From Treponema sp. UBA4377 (GTDB lineage Bacteria > Spirochaetota > Spirochaetia > Treponematales > Treponemataceae): a stretch of DNA of 64,000 bases. Positions 61,658 through 64,000 of the stretch are shown piece by piece. The stretch spans positions 17,330 through 81,329 of the forward strand of contig DGRX01000027.1 of the NCBI GenBank assembly GCA_002391235.1, written 5' to 3'. How positions within the stretch are numbered: position 1 is the stretch's first letter; each line of letters starts with the position of its first letter. The translations under genes and the position numbers were made by a program. Under the pieces are notes generated by a model. That model was not told where the DNA came from and did not search any database. It worked only from the letters and a program-made list of their open reading frames with translations.

Positions 61658-64000
61658 GAAACAAAAAAACAAATTTGCTTTTTCCTGTAATCGCGGGCGG
61701 AGTCGCCGCGCTTTTTATAATCGTCGTCGGAACTTTTTGGGTCGGAAAAAAAGCCTCGTCCGACACCGAAAAGGCCGTGCGAGCCGTAAGCTTTTTGTAC
61801 CTTGACGAGCTGGCCGGCCGCCGCGAGCAAGTAGTCGCCACCGCGCTAAAGAACAACATCGACAAAATCTATGTGGCCACAAGCCTTATGGACAGTTCCG
61901 ACCTTAGCGGCGAGGAGCGGCTTAGGGCCTACCAGGCGCGAATGAAAAAGCTCTACGGCCTTGAAAAGTTCGCCTTTGTCGACGAGGACGGCTTGATTTA
62001 CACTTCGCTTGGAACGCAAAGAAACATCGGCGAATACAATTTTGACCACAGCGCTTTGTCAAAGCCTGAGATTTCCGTCAAGGACGTTAAAAGCGGCGAC
62101 AAAAAAGTCATCATCGCGATTCCCGTTCAGAACATGAGCCTTAACGGAAAAAAGCTTATGGTTTGCTTTATGGAAATCGGAATGGCCAACATGCTGCAAG
62201 GCGTTTCACTTCAGTCCGACAACAACGGCACAACCTTTTGCAACATTTACACGCGCAGGGGCGAGGCCTTGACCAACATGGTTTTGGGCGGCATGGCCAG
62301 CGAGGACAACCTTTTGGAGACGATGAAAAACGCCGACTTTAAGGAAGGCTATTCCATCGAAAAATTCTTGGGCGAATTTTCTTCGGGCAAAAAAGGCGCG
62401 GTCGCCTTTGGCTACGGCGGAATCGAAGAGACGCTTTCTTACGTTCCGATACAAGGAACGGATTGGATGCTGACTTACTTGATTCGCGACAGCGTCATAA
62501 GCGAAGGGATAAGTTCGGTCTCAAAGAAAATGCATACGCGAAGCTTTGTCTTGACCGTAATCGTTTTCTTTGTCTTCCTCGCGATGTTCGCGGTGATTGT
62601 CGTTCAAATAAAAAGGAACGCCGCGCTTGAAGTTGAAAAAGAAAAGGACAACATGATTAACGCGCTTTCGTCTGACTACAGAAGCGTTTACTACGTTGAC
62701 CTTGACAAGGACGAAGGCGTTTGCTACAGAAAGGACAAGTTTCTAAAGGGCAACGTCGACGAAGGGCAAACCTTTCCCTTTACAAAAAATTTCACAAAAT
62801 ACGCGAACGCTTACATAAGCGAAGACAAGCGCGACGAGTTCCTGAAATTCGTGAGCAAGGAAAACATCAAAGCCGCGCTAAAAAAAGAGGCGGTCATTTC
62901 ATATCGCTTTGTGACAAGGCGCGGCGGCGTTGACCGTTACGGCATGGTAAAGATGGCCGGCGTAAAGCGAAACGAGGACGACCACGACAGAGACATTCAC
63001 AAAGTCGGAATCGGCTTTGTGGACATTGACGCGGAGATGCGCGACTCGCTCCAAAAGAACCAAGCCCTAAGCGACGCGCTTGCCGCCGCCGAAGACGCCA
63101 ACAAGGCCAAGACAGTCTTCCTTTCAAACATGAGCCACGAAATACGAACCCCGATGAACGCCATCATAGGACTGGACAACATCGCGCTCAACGACCCGGA
63201 TATTTCAGAAAAGACGCGCGACTACTTGGAAAAAATCGGAGTGTCGGCCAAGCACCTTCTTAACTTGATAAACGACATCCTTGACATGTCGCGCATCGAA
63301 TCGGGAAGCATGGCGCTAAACAAAGAGGAGTTCTCCTTTCCAAAATTCATCGAAAGCATCAACACGCTTTTTATCGGCCAGTGCAGCGAAAAGCAGTTGA
63401 ACTACAACTGCCACATAAACGGAACTTTGGACGACTACTACATCGGCGACAACACAAAACTGCGCCAAATTCTCATAAACACTTTGAGCAACGCCGTCAA
63501 GTTCACGCCGACGGGCGGAGAAGTGAATTTGGGCGTCGAGCGCGTGGCCCGCTTTGCCGGAAAGTCTACGATCCGCTTTACAGTCCGCGACAACGGAATC
63601 GGAATGAGCGAGGAATTCCTTCCCAAAATTTTTGACACATTCGCGCAGGAAAAGCAGGCGGGCGTAAACAAGTACGGAAGCTCTGGCCTTGGAATGGCGA
63701 TCGTGAAAAATTTGGTCGACATGATGAACGGCGACATTTCCGTAAAGAGCAAGAAGGGCGAGGGAACGGAAATCACAGTAACGATAACGCTTTTGGATTC
63801 CGAAAAGAACGACTCGGTAAAAAAGATGGGCGAGGTTGACTTTAAGGGAATGACCGCGCTTGTCGTTGACGACGACGCGATTGCCTGCGAAAACGCGAAG
63901 ATTTCTTTGGGAAACCTTGGCCTTTTGTGCGAGACCGCGCTTTCGGGAGAGCAGGCGATTGAGATGGTCAAGATCCGCCACGCGCGCCGCGCGCCTTACA
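61654..64000 (+). CDS. Hybrid sensor histidine kinase, 5' part
   Basis: The frame is open from the ATG at 61654 to the end of the window (782 residues). It has a membrane helix at about residues 8-28, a periplasmic sensor domain to about 285, a second helix at about 290-312, a PAS-like region (about 325-470), the dimerisation domain with phosphoacceptor His in MSHEIRTPMNAIIGLDN near 495, an ATPase domain with NTLSNAVKFTP, DNGIGM and SSGLGMAIV, and the beginning of a receiver (ALVVDDDAIA near 740). The receiver Asp lies beyond the window. It is the input of the Hpt/EAL relay. Confidence 0.92.
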   Translation, partial: MRNKKTNLLFPVIAGGVAALFIIVVGTFWVGKKASSDTEKAVRAVSFLYLDELAGRREQVVATALKNNIDKIYVATSLMDSSDLSGEERLRAYQARMKKLYGLEKFAFVDEDGLIYTSLGTQRNIGEYNFDHSALSKPEISVKDVKSGDKKVIIAIPVQNMSLNGKKLMVCFMEIGMANMLQGVSLQSDNNGTTFCNIYTRRGEALTNMVLGGMASEDNLLETMKNADFKEGYSIEKFLGEFSSGKKGAVAFGYGGIEETLSYVPIQGTDWMLTYLIRDSVISEGISSVSKKMHTRSFVLTVIVFFVFLAMFAVIVVQIKRNAALEVEKEKDNMINALSSDYRSVYYVDLDKDEGVCYRKDKFLKGNVDEGQTFPFTKNFTKYANAYISEDKRDEFLKFVSKENIKAALKKEAVISYRFVTRRGGVDRYGMVKMAGVKRNEDDHDRDIHKVGIGFVDIDAEMRDSLQKNQALSDALAAAEDANKAKTVFLSNMSHEIRTPMNAIIGLDNIALNDPDISEKTRDYLEKIGVSAKHLLNLINDILDMSRIESGSMALNKEEFSFPKFIESINTLFIGQCSEKQLNYNCHINGTLDDYYIGDNTKLRQILINTLSNAVKFTPTGGEVNLGVERVARFAGKSTIRFTVRDNGIGMSEEFLPKIFDTFAQEKQAGVNKYGSSGLGMAIVKNLVDMMNGDISVKSKKGEGTEITVTITLLDSEKNDSVKKMGEVDFKGMTALVVDDDAIACENAKISLGNLGLLCETALSGEQAIEMVKIRHARRAPY

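Overview
The window reads as a chromosome segment of a spirochete, most likely a host-associated Treponema of intermediate G+C. The support is two periplasmic-type flagellins next to flaG and fliD, a TamB-BamA-Skp outer-membrane assembly operon, an LptC-LptA-LptB operon, treponeme-style barrel proteins and lipoproteins, and very dense operons with 4-base ATGA overlaps. I could not search a database, so the genus is an inference.

Layout. 0-4.4 kb: an outer-membrane barrel/RND exporter pair facing an unknown exported protein and tmk. 4.5-14.6 kb: tamB-bamA-skp-mutS. 14.7-22.6 kb, minus strand: flagellin 1, flagellin 2, flaG, fliD, an unknown gene, a PilZ protein, an unknown gene, tsaE and tsaB. 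23-29.1 kb: rdgB, a basic protein that may be a divergent sigma-like factor, then a nearly complete pantothenate/CoA set (panB, panC, coaC, coaB, coaX, panD). 29.2-31.5 kb: an AT-rich two-gene cassette (EcoRI-type adenine methylase plus DUF262-HNH protein) bracketed by imperfect direct repeats. 31.7-36.7 kb: amino-acid biosynthesis (aspartokinase-homoserine dehydrogenase, a DAHP synthase-prephenate dehydratase fusion, ilvN). 36.8-37.5 kb: tRNA-Leu and a surface lipoprotein whose promoter spacer is a pure TA repeat. 37.6-42.8 kb: pyrG, lptC-lptA-lptB, rny. 43.2-50.9 kb: barrel protein, mrp, dus, CYTH protein, DUF975 protein, sppA, a PTS IIA protein and a lytic transglycosylase. 51.1-54.2 kb: rex-serC-serA behind a Rex operator. 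54.4-64 kb: a probable pseudo-rhomboid, a vWA protein, a TPR lipoprotein, a GH2 glycosidase, then a response regulator-EAL, Hpt and hybrid kinase operon that runs off the end.

Cross-cutting features. (1) Intergenic spaces hold several dispersed hairpin-forming repeat families. Most sit between convergent genes or directly ahead of Shine-Dalgarno sites, and two families show paired base changes that keep the stem. (2) Many first genes of transcription units have a sigma-70-like -10 box ending only 6-9 bases before the start codon and no Shine-Dalgarno, suggesting common leaderless mRNAs. Genes inside operons have clear Shine-Dalgarno sites. (3) Several enzymes lack expected catalytic residues: CTP synthase (glutaminase Cys to Asp), thymidylate kinase (Walker A Lys to Thr), a rhomboid and a GGDEF domain.

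The strongest candidates for something new are the TA-repeat promoter of the lipoprotein, the methylase/DUF262-HNH cassette, the CTP synthase without its nucleophile, and the repeat families.
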